Below, piece by piece: positions 25,659 through 38,706 of a stretch of DNA of 64,000 bases. This DNA is from Isoetes taiwanensis (taxonomy: Eukaryota > Streptophyta > Lycopodiopsida > Isoetales > Isoetaceae). Position 1 is the stretch's first letter. Every line of letters begins with the position of its first letter. The notes under the pieces were generated by a model. The model was not told where the DNA came from. It did no database searches and saw nothing but the letters and a program-made list of their open reading frames with translations. The stretch lies in the NCBI GenBank assembly GCA_021234155.1, contig JAJEKV010000054.1, positions 2,643,702-2,707,701 of the forward strand, read 5' to 3'. The translations under genes were made by a program, and so were the position numbers.

Positions 25659-27172
25659 TCATCCCTGATTAGCTGCATCATTGGGACCAGAAGGGTACTG
25701 TTTTCTGAGCTTAGGGGGCCTCAGAATTCCAGAGGTAACATTGGTGCTAGGTAGCTGTTTCTTCCTGTATTTAGTATTGTATCCAAGACTAGCATTATCA
25801 TGCTGATGATCCAGTAAAAACTTACGAGACTTGAGGGTCTTTTCCAGGATGTCTACTGCCCTATGATCACCAAAGAAAGTCTTAAGATTATAATCCTTGT
25901 TTTCAGCCAGTTTATCAGTCATCTTGAACATAATATCCCTGATCATCAGATATCCTATATATGAGAGGACAACTGTTTTTATGGGTTCAGAAGCCAGAAA
26001 TTGAGATATCAGTGCAAACCTCATTTGGATTGTTTCCCTAGGCCAAAGGACTTCCAAGTTATTCAGCATAAACCATACAACATGGTCAAAACCGGATGAT
26101 GTTGTCCACACACTTGACATCCAGGTGATCTTGTCACAATTACATTTGAAGAAAGGGCAATAGGTGCCACACCCTTTTAAGGTAAAATCAATTCTTGGCT
26201 CATCTGTTTTGGCCATATGCCCCTTTTGTCCAGATGTATAGTGCACTTCCAATCTTGCAATTCCCTCGCCAAGAAACTCAAAATTGAAGGAAAATTCATT
26301 TCTATCTTCTTGATATGTTTAATGAAGGCCATAGCATCCTTTTCTGCTTTCTCCACTTCATGTTTCTGCAATCTTGCTAGTTTTATCCAAGTTTCCCTAT
26401 TAATTGGTGCAATCACACCCAGATTCTTGTTGTTCCAAAGTCCTTGATTGAATTGCTCACCGTGAATTTCTACATTCTGTGGGACATCTTTGAAACCGCA
26501 TACAATTAAAATGATTTAACTCTTTGATGTTATAATCCTCAAGTTTTTTCAAAATAACTGTTTCTTCATCATCCCCTTCAAGGCAGTTATTACTAGCAAT
26601 ATTACCTGGAAACTGCTCTTCAGCACCAACATCAAGATCAAATAAGCAATTATCCAGTGGGGCTGTAATAATTTCACTTCCCTTGGAAGCCCTAGGTACT
26701 TCTGCCTTACTGTTTGGTATGTAGGAATTTGTCAGGTTATTAATGTCCTCCAGGGCAGTAAAACCTTGGATGAAAGTCCACAGCATCAATGTATCCTTCT
26801 TATCTGCTGCCATAAGCTTACCAGGTAAGGTATTATAAGCATTAATGATTAGGCTATGGCACTTATCATAATGCATTCTTAAGTGGACACTAGCTCTAGT
26901 ATACCATTAAACCCAAGGAACAGAATAACTGATACTTCCCCTTCAGCCAAAGTGCATTCCTTGCAAATAAGGAGGTTATGTACCTCTTGTAGTTTAATGC
27001 AGGAAAGTATCGTTTGAACAGCCTTATTAGGAGCCAGTATGCCTGCTGAAGAATATCCAAGTTTAACCAGCTCCGGGTACCAGCCTGGTCGATTACTTAA
27101 TGATTCCTGATCCACCACAGCATTGTTTTCCCTCATAACAGAAGGTATGTTGGTTTTGAAGGAGACAGCTTC
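25659..27172 (-). pseudogene. element ORF1, decayed copy
   Basis: Four successive frames (27172-26879, 26876-26457, 26416-26177, 26252-25659) align in order with ORF1 of the intact element: RPGWYPELVKLGYSSAGI, APNKAVQT, the Cys cluster YCPFFKCNCD and SGILRPPKL near the end. A splice acceptor (TTGTAG|GAAG) lies at 27174-27173, at the same place as in the intact copy. Confidence 0.85.
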
Positions 27173-29150
27173 CTACAACAAGTTTCAATTAGTATTACTC
27201 AAAGCATGCAAATATTTAAATAAACAAAGCATGCAAATATTTGTCTCTAAGGCCTACACTGGCAAAACCAGTGACCTGAAATGGGGGAATATATAAACTG
27301 GCCTAAACAAATCCTTTTGACTTGAGTTGACATCCAAATAATCCTTTAGGATTATTGGACTTATCAGACCCCAAAACTGGGGAGGCCTTAGAGACAAATA
27401 TTTAATCAATTTCTAAACCTAGAATAGTATTTATGCAAAACATGCACAGCCCATATTACATTCATGCCTTAAAGAAACATAGAAACCTCATTGGCAAAGC
27501 GGATACGAAACATAAAAAGCGGATATTATCCATTATCCAACAAGATGTCAGATTGGCTATATGATATATTGACAGCAGATTACATTAATTTTTACATTGG
27601 TACCTAAGATGAAAGCATCTGGACTCATCAAAGTTATGCTTATTTGATCCGATAAGTACAAAACATAGAACTAGAACAAATTAAAATGCAAGGATCCGTG
27701 GAATAATGTAAAATATGTTTGTTAAATTATTTGACAACAAAGCAGATTCATGTAACCACGATATATCAGCAATACCATATTGGTTACCAAATGAAAAGCG
27801 GAGGTAATATTTCATTAAAAAGGAATCCAAAAAATATCACGCTAATATTCAAAGTTTAATAGTAGAATTAATCAAAGTGACAAAAGAATGTAATCACTTT
27901 ACCCAAATGAATCTCGATTTCGACACCAATTAAGTATGTGAGGTGCATACCTTATTAAACCAACAACCATATCATAGATAAAATTTCAGCATTATTCTTC
28001 AATCTTCAAGCAGTCATTCATCCACAAAGCATCATGAAATGCATGGGAGAAGAGAGTCCGGTTACTGGGTCAAAAATCACATATTAGCCTATGGGTAATG
28101 ATGAAATGACTCTGGGGTAAGCTATGGACACTCTTGGCATATTTCAGCCCTTTACCACGCCAATTACCATAAATTTAACAAGAGCTAAACTTAAACAAAC
28201 CATAAAAAGCGGCTTTATGGAAATGATTTATACATGATTAAGCAATCTATTGGCTGCCCTTTCCAATAATCACAAAGCTAGGCCACTTAAAATCTATTGG
28301 CCTTGCCAATGCTAGGAATAGCACGAGATCCTACATATTAGTAAATATTAAGTGTTAGATCTAATGTGTCAACACTAGGCATAATAACCACCCATTAGCT
28401 ACTGCCCATCCAGACCCGAATCAGGTTTTGTGTACCAATTAGGCCAATACTAGAAAGTTCATGGCATTGCTACAACTAAAGCTCGGATATCGGATATACT
28501 ATGAAGTCACAAATTTGCACTGCATCTTTAACCACGTCGATCCGGTGCCATGTTCATCCGGGGTTGCCTTTTAGCCTTGTAAACCTTAGAGAACTTTTTA
28601 CCATACCTTCCACATAAAGATTCCTGCCACAAACTACTAGTACTGCATAGATCCTTTTATAGGTTTAAAACCTTAGCTAGGTAAAATTTAACATGTTCCC
28701 CTTAGTGGGATTTATGAAATCCAGATGTATTTAAATCTAAGCCTGAACAACTAAGGATTATGAATTTCAAAGGAATACCCATTTCTAAACCAATACATTA
28801 TTTCATGCAACTCCCCATTATAGATGTGAGGTTAGAAAATTGGATCGAGAATCAAAAGGAACATATCTAGGGAAAGAAAACACGTGTACATTTCCATATA
28901 TCTCCTAAATTGTGAGAAAGAATGTGTATCAATTTAGGATAAAATTAGACCTGATTTAGCGTAAGATCCTCATCGAGATGTCATCCTCCTCCTCATTTGC
29001 GAATCGGCAACAATCTCTATGCTCTTTTCCTCAATAATTTGCTTGCTGTTGTCCAGAGCACTCTTTTCTTTAGATGCACCGCACATGTCCGAAGGGCTGG
29101 TATAAACTTTGAAATGCCAACAGAGATCTATCCCTATTGGGATGAACATT
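27173..29150 (-). other. intron of the older retroelement copy
   Basis: AT-rich sequence between the SAP-like exon and the ORF1 acceptor. No gene recognised. In places it resembles the intron of the intact element (for example ACCAGTGACCTGAAATGGGG near 27269 and its counterpart near 52081). Confidence 0.5.
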
Positions 29151-29159
29151 ATGCAACTG

Positions 29160-29310
29160 CATAATTCAAGGAGTCTGTGTCTTTGTAGGGCCGAGGGCTT
29201 GGGTGTTCAATCCCAACTTTCCTAAGGGCTTCAATCAATTTTCCCCTGGTATGTCCCCTGTTTTGGGACCCCTCTGAAGGCCAGTCATACATCACAACCC
29301 CAAGCATGCA
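29160..29310 (-). pseudogene. SAP-like first exon of the retroelement, remnant
   Basis: Minus frame reads GSQNRGHTRGKLIEALRKVG then IEHPSPRP, matching HNKGQTRHKLIEVLRRHG and IEHPSVQP in the intact element. Similarity stops after PRP, where TKAQLLELC would follow. Start codon region not clear. Confidence 0.7.
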
Positions 29311-29599
29311 GTTGAAGCAAGCGCCCGGACATATATAGAGGCCATTACAGTTCTCAATCTTGATTAACATAATTCGTAACTCCATATTTCTTCTTAAACA
29401 TGTGCTTACAAGAAGACTAAATCGGCATCTAAACCCTTCAATTTTACCTGTATTCATCAATGGCTCAAAGAAAGCGGTGCATGTAATGTATAATGCGCCA
29501 TGCTTCCACCTAATATCAAAATTATTTTCCAGTAGTTATATTTCCTGTGTAGATCCTTCCAGGACTTAGCCGCAGCTAGGGTTTGCCGTCGTGATGCCG

Positions 29600-30599
<1,000 letters not shown>

Positions 30600-30600
<1 letters not shown>

Positions 30601-31965
30601 CAATGTGGAAGATTCCCCTAGATTTTTAAGATTCTACAAATATTTCTCTAGATTCCCAAAGACTATTCCAAGATTTGCATAATATTTTATGTACATTCTT
30701 CTAGATTCATTCAGATTTTATAAAGATTCCCCTAGATTCCCCTGTATTCTCAAAGAAATTATGAAGATTCCCTTGGTTTCCCCTAGATTCTCAAAAGATT
30801 TTCCCGAGATTCCCATACATTCCTTAAGATTCCCTAAGAAAATCTTCAGACTCCCTTGAATTCTCAGAGGTTGTCCCAAGATTCACCTAAATTGGCCATG
30901 ATTCTATGTACGTTCTCTTGGATTCCCTAAGATTCTATGAAGATTCCATTTGGTTCTCCAAGGTTTTATCAAGATTCCCCCAGATTTCCAAAGATTTTAC
31001 GAAAATTTCATTGGATTCCTTTAGATCGCATGAAGATCCCCTTAAACCTCCAAGATTCCATCAAGATTCCCCCATAATCTCAAAGATTCTATCGAGATTC
31101 CCCTAGATGCTCAAAGATTCTCTCATGATTTAGATAGATTCCCCAAGATTATATGTAGATTCTCCTAGATTCTCTAAGATCCTATCAAGATTCCCCTAGA
31201 TTCTTAGATATTCTATGAAGATTCTCTAAGATTTTCTTGAGATTCCCTTGGATTCCCAAAGATTATCCCAATATCCACCTAGATTCCCCATGATTCTATA
31301 TAGATTCTCTTGGATTCCTTAGATTATATGAAGATTCCTCTAGATTCTCCAAAATTCCACCCAGAACCCCAGATTCCCAAGGATTTTATGAAAATTCCTT
31401 TAGGTTCCCTTAGATCCTTTGAAGATTCCCTTAGGTTCTCAAGATTCTATCAAGATTCCCCTAGATTCTCAAAGATTCCATCAAGATTCGTTTAGATTCC
31501 CAAATATCCTCTCAAGATTCATATACATTCTCCAAGATTCTATGTAGATTCTCAAAGATTCTCTAAGATCCTATCAAGATTCCCCTAGATTCTCAAATAT
31601 TCTATGAAGATTCCCTTAGGTTCTCCAAGGTTCATTCGAGATTCTCGAAGATTCTATCAGGATTCCTCTAGATTCACAAAGATTCTCCCAAGATTCACGT
31701 AGATTCTCCAAGATCCTATGTAGATCCTTTTAGATTCTCTAAGATCCTATCAAGATTCCTCGAGATTCTCAAATATTCTATGAAGGTTCCATGGGTTCCC
31801 ATAAACTCTCTCGAGATTCCTCCAGATTCCCAAAGATTATCCAAGATTCACCTAGATTCCCATGATTCTATGTAGATTCTCTTAGATTTCCTTAGATTTT
31901 ATGAAGATTCTCTAGATCCTTCAACATTCCATCAAAATTCTCTTAGATTCTCCTAGATTCCATCA
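30600..31965 (-). repeat. AGATTC phased array
   Basis: About 1.35 kb of AGATTCCCCTAGATTCTCAA-type repeats at 10-11 bp spacing, in the orientation of 18660-19800. Frames at 30906-31106 and 31310-31495 are repeat translations. Confidence 0.95.
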
Positions 31966-32172
31966 AATCCTAACGCGATTGACACGTAAAACGCTAACGC
32001 ACTACAATCCCTTCCATCCCCGCTGTCCGATCCGAATATCCTCCTGCATATACTGAACAAATACGTACCTTAATAACTTTTGCCAATATTGTTAAAAAAC
32101 AAAGGCGATGGCGGCTGCATCATATTTACCCTTCTCAGACACAGACACATGTTTCTAAGGAACCATCTACCC

Positions 32173-33020
32173 TTGGGGGAGGAAACTCTACTTGGCAGCC
32201 TCCAGATTGGGCTGTGGAGCCTAGACTTGGCATCTAGTGGCTGGAAGTAATGAAAGAAGGAGAATTGGTTGATACGATTTCATTGACAAAACGCTGCTGT
32301 CTTTTTGTAGGATGGCTGCGATGTGCAACTACGTTCTTGACCCATCCATCTGTTTCCAGACAGCATGCAGCAGTTGTGCTGCACAAAAATCGAGGGTATG
32401 ATACAGCTCTTTGACCATGTGGTGTAGAGTTCAGTGTTGATGTTGATGTATAGTAATTGAACATTGCTTATTGGATTGCCTAACACATTGTTGGGAAGCA
32501 CTCAACTTGTGTTCAGAGGCACTGGTATCTGCTCGAAGTGTGAACCTTTTCGCTTTGTCGAACCATCCAATTATCATTGAGTGGAGTAAAAGCTTCGTAA
32601 AATAGCCTTTGATTGCTTTTAATTACCTTTATCCTGCTCGATGTTCATTACTCGTTGTATGGGTGAGGATCTATACAAACTTGAAACTTTTAATGTAGTC
32701 ATTGTTCAAAGGGGGCAACAGAGGCTGGAAGCTTACCCTTATTTGCTTATGTCAGAAAGAATTTCCGTTATGTACTCAGATGGTCAATGTGCTCTCTTGT
32801 CAATACAGTGATTTTTTACGGTGACATGTACGGTTCATTCCATTTCTTAATTCTAATTGTAATCTTCTAAATATGCGGCATATATGTCATTGACCTTGGA
32901 TCAGTTCATGGCACTTTTGTGCAAATGAGCGGCTGAGCAAGGATAATCCAGTGGAGCTGGAGGTTGGACAGTCACTCCGCTTTGGTGGATCTACCAGGAG
33001 CTATGTCCTTAGAAAACTTT
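32173..33020 (+). pseudogene. NIPP1: NIPP1/PPP1R8 FHA-domain fragment
   Basis: Matches plant nuclear inhibitor of protein phosphatase 1, a nuclear PP1 regulator and splicing-associated FHA protein. The first exon (32173 to about 32395) reads GGGNSTWQPPDWAVEPRLG, then VMKEGELVDTISL and HPSVSRQHAAVVLHKN. The second exon (from 32879) reads IYVIDLGSVHGTFV, then NERLSKDNPVELEVGQSLRF and GGSTRSYVLRK. FHA landmarks SRQH and HGTF are kept. Damage: TAG where GVY is expected, a one-base gain before HPSVS, a one-base loss after GTFV, and CGG in place of the CAG acceptor before 32879. The C-terminal half was not found. Orientation is opposite to the unit's other gene. Confidence 0.9.
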
Positions 33021-33377
33021 CAGGGCCGCCTCATTCTCCCTGCAAAATCCAAATTATGATGGCATATGAATTTCAGCTACAACACCACCATTTTTTCAGA
33101 ATAAAAGACATCGAATGCAAAGCAAAAAAAAAAAATGGTGAAACTTATGGTTTCCTAAACAGTTAGTGTTGCAATTAAACCAAGTTTTCCAAATTAATTG
33201 TATCACTGCAGACTATTGTGACCTGTGCCATGGCAAACAAATACAAATCTGACCAGTAACAACCTGGCGTTATTTTGTCAAAACTTGGCTAATGGATGAG
33301 AATGATTCAGAAACTTGGCTAATGGATGAGAATGACAAAATAGACAATCACATTACCTAGTTTTCTTGTCCGCTGAA
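33021..33377. other. no recognised gene; duplicated AAACTTGGCTAATGGATGAG
   Basis: Tail of the NIPP1 region with a poly-A stretch (33122-33133). A 26-bp sequence containing AAACTTGGCTAATGGATGAG is repeated in tandem near 33282 and 33311. No domain found. Confidence 0.45.
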
Positions 33378-34670
33378 TCATATAAGAAGAGCAGCTATTA
33401 TGCATATAGGCATTGCCAGAATAAAGCCTTTGAAAAATGCTCCTCTGAGCGTCTTTGCGGCGATATCTGTTGCGTCTAAATGGCCCAAATATTGCTGTAG
33501 TTGTATGAAATAAGTTTTACAAATCTGCACATGCGCCAGACATTCAAAGTTAAAGATTTGATCGTGCAAGAGCTCACAACGAAGTCAGAGCATAAATAGC
33601 AGTGAGAAAAAGAAGGTACTGATAACCCGGAGAAACAAAAAATCGTTAGCAAGATGCAGGCGAGTTGCTCCTTGTTCTGTCCAGCAAGATGAAAATCGAA
33701 CTATATAGTAGCCAAGTTATAAGGCAGAGGCAAAAGTTGTTCAAAGTAAATTACAGTGTTCAAAAGTTGCTCAGCATCTAGTAACAGAGAACAATTTCTT
33801 GAACAACGGGTCAGGTGCAGAAAACCTAACCGAGATATTAAAAGTTAGAATTTACAAACTGTTTTTCGTATGCAGGTTGTTATAAACAGATACAGGAAGC
33901 AAATAACCTGTGATGTGGGGCCCTATTGCAGACTCGGCTTGCAGATTGCGGAAGAGGCCAGAAAAATTAAAAATGCCCTGCTTGTAGACCAAATGCGAAA
34001 CTGAAACAAATTCGAAAATGATGTGGTAAGAAATTAGAAAGAAGAATCAAAATGCAACTACGAAAAGACGAAATAAAGAACTATAAATTTCTACCTGTGA
34101 TCATGCAAAGACATTCATTCGAGACAAAACTGGATTCTTCTGGAACAACTCTAGTGGCAGAAAATAGCACGTCGTCATGATAGCTGTATATTATGTTTAT
34201 GAAACTCTGGAGAACAGGTTGTTTACCTAAGCAGGATAACATGCAGATCCGAGTAGTGAACTAAAGGGCACAGTGTGGATGACCCGAAAATAAAAACCCA
34301 ACAGAAAAAAATTCCCGGATCAAAATATCAGAGCCTTGCTGCTTGTCACGTCCTTAAGTTGATGCTCTTCTATATTTGCTTGGCGACATGCCATTTAAGC
34401 TTTTGCCCTTTGTTCTCTATTAGTCTAGAACAGTGAATAAACCACCAAACAACCAACTGCCCTCAAAGCTTAAAAAATCCTTTGAATCACTGAATCATCT
34501 AAGCACTGCGGTATGCTCTCAAAGCTTATAATCCTTTGAACCTCCCAATCATCTACGTTTTCTCTGATCTGCGTTTACTTGCTCTGATGGTGATTTACTC
34601 AAGGCATGGGCTGCTCCTGCTTCTGCCAATTCGATTGGTGGAGCCGAAAACAGTGCCATAGGAAATGAAC
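33378..34670 (-). other. unknown gene pieces adjacent to End A
   Basis: A possible first exon near 34665-34560 starts with an ATG and reads MALFSAPPIELAEAGAAHAL, SKSPSEQVNADQRK, followed by a GTAGAT donor-like site. A minus frame at 33569-33378 reads GHLDATDIAAKTLRGAFFKG and ends in a hydrophobic tail (FILAMPICIIAALLI) and stop, like a tail-anchored protein. Whether these belong together is unknown; neither family is recognised. The presumed 5' end faces the End A module at 34868. Confidence 0.35.
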
Positions 34671-34867
34671 TGCCGGAGCCCTGGCCATTCTAGGAGCCGC
34701 ACCGTGGCTGCCATAGCCACAAAAAACGAACAAAAGAATTATAAGAATTCGTCTAAAAACTTCGCATATTTTTTGCTGCCATTATTGTTTTTGCTGCCAC
34801 AGCATTGTGTGCAATTAATATGCACGACACTTTAAATCAGGATACGTGTTGCCCTTTCGTTTCTTAT

Positions 34868-35154
34868 ACTGTGCCACCTCATTCTTTAATATAAATGATG
34901 TAAGTTTCCTTGTACTTTCTTTAACTTTGAATTGGACGGCCACGATTTAACCTGCCCCACATCCGACGGCTTGGTTATGTGGTGCATGCCCCCATGCATG
35001 CTCATGCATGCCCCCCATGAAGATCTAATGGCTACATGTTCGCCACCTCACCTGTTTTTAAACGAACGGCCGAGATAACTTGAATATATGAACCTATTCA
35101 TAATGCCCCAGCATGTGATATACGTTTATATATATTAATGATATATATATATAT
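34868..35154 (+). repeat. End A module, type A1, with short TA tract
   Basis: CTGTGCCACCTCATTC, TTCCTTGTACTTTCTTTAAC, a CATGC cluster (about 34984-35012) and GTGATATACGTTTATATA, then a short TA tract (about 35141-35154). Near copy of 4165-4467. Confidence 0.85.
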
Positions 35155-36060
35155 TCCAATGAGTGGTGGTTTGGCACAGTTCCGTTGTGGTTGGAGCCAA
35201 TGTGATCGAACTCTAAGGGAATCCATAGGAATCTCAGAGAATCTAAAGGAATCTTCATAAATACTTGGAGAATCTAGAGGAATCCTGATGCAATCTTGGA
35301 GAATCTAGGTGAATCTTCATAGAATCTTAGAGAATCTAAAGGAATCTCAAGAGAATCTTAGGGAATCTATGGGAATCTCAAGAGAATCTTTGGGAATCTA
35401 TGGGAATCTCAAGAGAATCTTGGAAATCAAAGGGAATCTCAAGAGAATCTTTGGAAAATCAACGGGAATCTATAGGAATCACGAGAGAATCTTTGAGAAT
35501 TTAAGGGAATCCAAGGGAATCTTTATAGAATCTAGAGGAATCTTGATGGAATCATGTCAAGTCTAAGGGAATCTTCATAGGATCTTAGAGAATAGAGGAA
35601 TCTTAAGAGAATCTTTGGGAATCTAAAGGAATCTTTCTAAAAGCTTTGAGAATCTAGTGAAATCATGATGGAATCTTGGAGAATCATGGAGAATTTTCCT
35701 ATAATCTAAAGGAATCTAGGAGAATCTTCATCAAATCTTGGAGAATTCAATAGAACTACATAGAATTTTGGGGAATCTAGAGGAGTCTTGGGATAATCTT
35801 TGGGAATCTAGACGAATATCAAGAGAATCTTTGGGAACCTAGGGGAATTAAGGGAATGTTCATAAAATCTTTAAGAATCTTGATAGAATCTAGGGAAATC
35901 TTCATAGAATCTAGGGGAATCTCTATAGAATCTTGGAGAATCTTGGCATAATCTTTGGAAATCTAGGAGATTCTAAAAAGAATCTTTGTTAACATAGGAT
36001 TCATAAAGAGCCTAGGGAAATGCTTATAGAATCTTCATTGAATGACTCTGCATTGGCTTC
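35155..36060 (+). repeat. partial linker plus GAATCT array
   Basis: Starts inside the linker (CCAATGAGTGGTGGTTTGGC, AATGTGATCGAACTC) directly after the TA tract, so its own End A is missing. About 0.85 kb of 10-11 bp phased GAATCT repeats follow. The 85-codon frame at 35309-35566 is a repeat translation. Confidence 0.9.
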
Positions 36061-36061
36061 C

Positions 36062-36097
36062 GGTCGAATTTGTGCAGTCCCTCATAGTAGAACCACT

Positions 36098-36165
<68 letters not shown>
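36062..36165. repeat. End B and (TA)n tract
   Basis: GTGCAGTCCCTCATAGTAG then AACCACTTG runs into TA repeats 36100-36165. The right side (AAGATTTTTGAATCGGC) is not an End B, so the neighbouring inverted unit lacks its end. Confidence 0.9.
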
Positions 36166-36168
<3 letters not shown>

Positions 36169-36289
36169 ATTTTTGAATCGGCTTTCAGGATTCAGTCTAA
36201 TCAGATTAAAATTCATCCATATGGCAGAGTTATGATGGTTATAGTGATGATGGGTCAGAATCGACTACACATGCATCTTCTTCTACAGA

Positions 36290-37085
36290 TTGGTTCCCAA
36301 AGATTCTCTTGATATTCGTCTAGATTCCCAAAGATTATCCCAAGACTCCTCTAGATTCCCCAAAATTCTATGTAGTTCTATTGAATTCTCCAAGATTTGA
36401 TGAAGATTCTCCTAGATTCCTTTAGATTATAGGAAAATTCTCCATGATTCTCCAAGATTCCATCATGATTTCACTAGATTCTCAAAGCTTTTAGAAAGAT
36501 TCCTTTAGATTCCCAAAGATTCTCTTAAGATTCCTCTATTCTCTAAGATCCTATGAAGATTCCCTTAGACTTGACATGATTCCATCAAGATTCCTCTAGA
36601 TTCTATAAAGATTCCCTTGGATTCCCTTAAATTCTCAAAGATTCTCTTGATTCCTATAGATTCCGTTGATTTTCCAAAGATTCTCTTGATATTCCCTTTT
36701 ATTTCCAAGATTCTCTTTAGATTCCCATAGATTCCCAAAGATTCTCTTGAGATTCCCATAGATTCCCTAAGATTCTCTTGAGATTCCTTTAGATTCTCTA
36801 AGATTCTATGAAGATTCACCTAGATTCTCCAAGATTGCATCAGATTCCTCTAGATTCTCCAAGTATTTATGAAGATTCCTTTAGATTCTCACGAGATTCC
36901 TATGGATTCCCTTAGAGTTCGATCACATTGGCTCCAACCACAACGGGGCGTGCCAAACCACCACTCATTGGAAAGCTCTCGATGAGAGGAGTCCAATGGC
37001 GTGGGTCCCACCTTCATCCGACCCCCCCTCGCAAGCTATGTACCTTTGAATGTGATTAAGCGGAAGGAAGCTTCATAGAAAGTCC
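36290..37085 (-). repeat. inverted array plus linker
   Basis: AGATTC repeats 36290-36920, then the linker in reverse (TTCGATCACATTGGCTCC, ACCACTCATTGGAAAGC, TCGATGAGAGGAGTCC). Several stretches are near-exact reverse complements of 35200-35580, as shown by nearly identical 84-85-codon repeat frames at 35309-35566 (+) and 36565-36819 (-). Confidence 0.92.
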
Positions 37086-37512
37086 ACTCATAAATGCTTT
37101 GCCACCTCATTACCTTTTTTATTAATGAGGGTGACACCTCACCTCCTTTAAAAAAAAAAAAAATCAATTTAATATTAAAAAGTCAATGGCTAAGATTTAT
37201 GCTCACCTTTTGATCTAGCGGTTAAGATCCTGCTACACCAAAGTCACTTTAAAAGGACCTTCCTTGCACCTTCCTCATAAAAACCAAGGGCTAGGATTAA
37301 TCCTCCCTTTTGATCCAACGGTCCGGGGATGTGGTGCATGCCCCCATGCATGACCCATGCATGCCTCCATGCATGCCCATCATATCGAGGCCATAGGGTT
37401 GCGCCACCTCTTATTCCCCAAAGGGTGAGCGGCCCGAGATGACAACTTTATATAAAATGTCCACGATGCCCATAGCATGTGATATACGTGTATATATATT
37501 AATGATATATAT
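37085..37512 (+). repeat. End A module, type A1, with TA tract
   Basis: TTGCCACCTCATTACC, CCTTCCTTGCACCTTCC, a CATGC cluster (about 37333-37380) and GTGATATACGTGTATATA, then a short TA tract at 37490-37512 shared with an inverted A2 module. Confidence 0.88.
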
Positions 37513-38035
37513 ACAATTATATTATGGGTCCTATGGGGGGGTGAAAGTTTGTAGAGATTATTCCTGGCCGTCGATTTTTTGAGGTGTCGCGACAATGGCC
37601 CTTGGATTTGATGGGGGGGCATGCATGGGGCATGCATGGGGCATGCACCCCATCCCCAGCGTCGACGGCATGCGAGAAATCGTGGCCCTTGATTTTAAGC
37701 TTAAGGAAGGTGCAAGGAAATTGTTGATGGAGATTGATCTCGTACTGTCCATCTCGAGATGGAGCCGGTCCCATCGATGACACTTCAATCAACCCCAAGC
37801 AGCCCCCTTTATTTGGGGCTTTTGATGTGGCCCGTTAGATCTAGGGATTCAATTGGGGCATTTTATGTAGACCGTCCATCCTTGAAATTAGGGCATTTTA
37901 TATTTTATATTTAATGTTTATTAAATATTGGATGTGCAAGGAAATGTGCAAAAAAATTGTATTACATTTAATATGGGGTGAGGTGGCACTGGCAGCAATT
38001 AAGCATCATTAATTATTGTTAGGTGGCAAGTTTTC
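37513..38035 (-). repeat. End A module, type A2, inverted
   Basis: CAATTATATTATGGGTCC, TATGGGGGGGTGAAAG, CTGGCCGTCGATTTTTTG, then a GCATGCATGGGG cluster (about 37618-37650) and GGTGAGGTGGCACTGG near 37980. It is the mirror of 1-262 and forms the left end of the MAP65/MSI1 unit. A second GTTAGGTGGCAAG lies near 38022. Confidence 0.85.
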
Positions 38036-38706
38036 AGTCCCGTTTCTTCTGTAACATCGTAAGTAGCTAGCTATGGCGACCTCTTGCAAGTAAAGGGAAG
38101 GCCGAAAGCCTTCCGATTTTACAGATCCTCGTTACCTCCCCTTTGTTTTTCTACGATTAGGGTTCTTATAGTTCTTCCGAATTCCTTAGCCGATGGTTTC
38201 TTTGCAGCTTTGCTCCGGTGAAAGCCATCAGTTGGCAAAGCTTGGTGTTGTATTGTTTAGGTTTTCTCATCCTTTTCTTATTGAATCGGCAATGGAGCGA
38301 TTGCTGAGGGCTCTAAAACTCTATGAGCAGACATCCATTCTTAGACGACAGGTCTATATCTGCTTCTAAGCTTGGGTCGGCCAGACTGCTTAGGGCACTA
38401 GCGGAATGCATTTGCGCTCTGGATGAACCAAGACAACTGTGGCTCAATATTTTCTGGGATGTTTTGCATTGCTAAAGAACATTTCTCTTGTGCATTGTGA
38501 GAATTTCATTGAGATGCCTACTCTGATCTAACACATCGGCGGTTCGCATTTGCAGTGTCAGTGACATTATTGGATCTACGAAATATACATCCGAACACCT
38601 CTTGGTAAATTTTTTAACCAGTTGGGAAATTTTTATCCCGTGATTTGTTGTTGTCTGAAATGCGAACAGTTGTGAAACCGGATGATGGCGTTGCTTTTCT
38701 TTGCAG
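38036..38706 (+). other. 5' region of the MAP65 piece, unresolved
   Basis: Contains a leader-like sequence (TTTCTTCTGTAACATCG) and a short frame at 38292 (MERLLRALKLYEQTSILRRQ) ending at CAG|GT. No match recognised. It may be 5' UTR exons and introns of the captured gene. Confidence 0.35.

Larger units (their letters stand above)
23275..29460 (-). mobile_element. older, decayed copy of the RT retroelement
   Basis: Colinear on the minus strand with the intact element at 43604-56396: SAP-like exon (about 29310-29160), intron, ORF1 (27172-25659), RT (25553 to about 23900) and a 3' tail (GGGACCCTC near 23298, like 47972-47980). Proteins are perhaps half identical to the intact copy by eye and broken by several frameshifts, so this is an older or different subfamily. 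No flanking direct repeats are seen. Confidence 0.85.

Noticed and set aside
35309-36819. Frames of 84-85 codons at 35309-35566 (+) and 36565-36819 (-), and similar ones at 17062, 30906 and 31310
   Set aside because: They translate the GAATCT/AGATTC arrays. The match between the two strands comes from the inverted array copies, not from a protein family.
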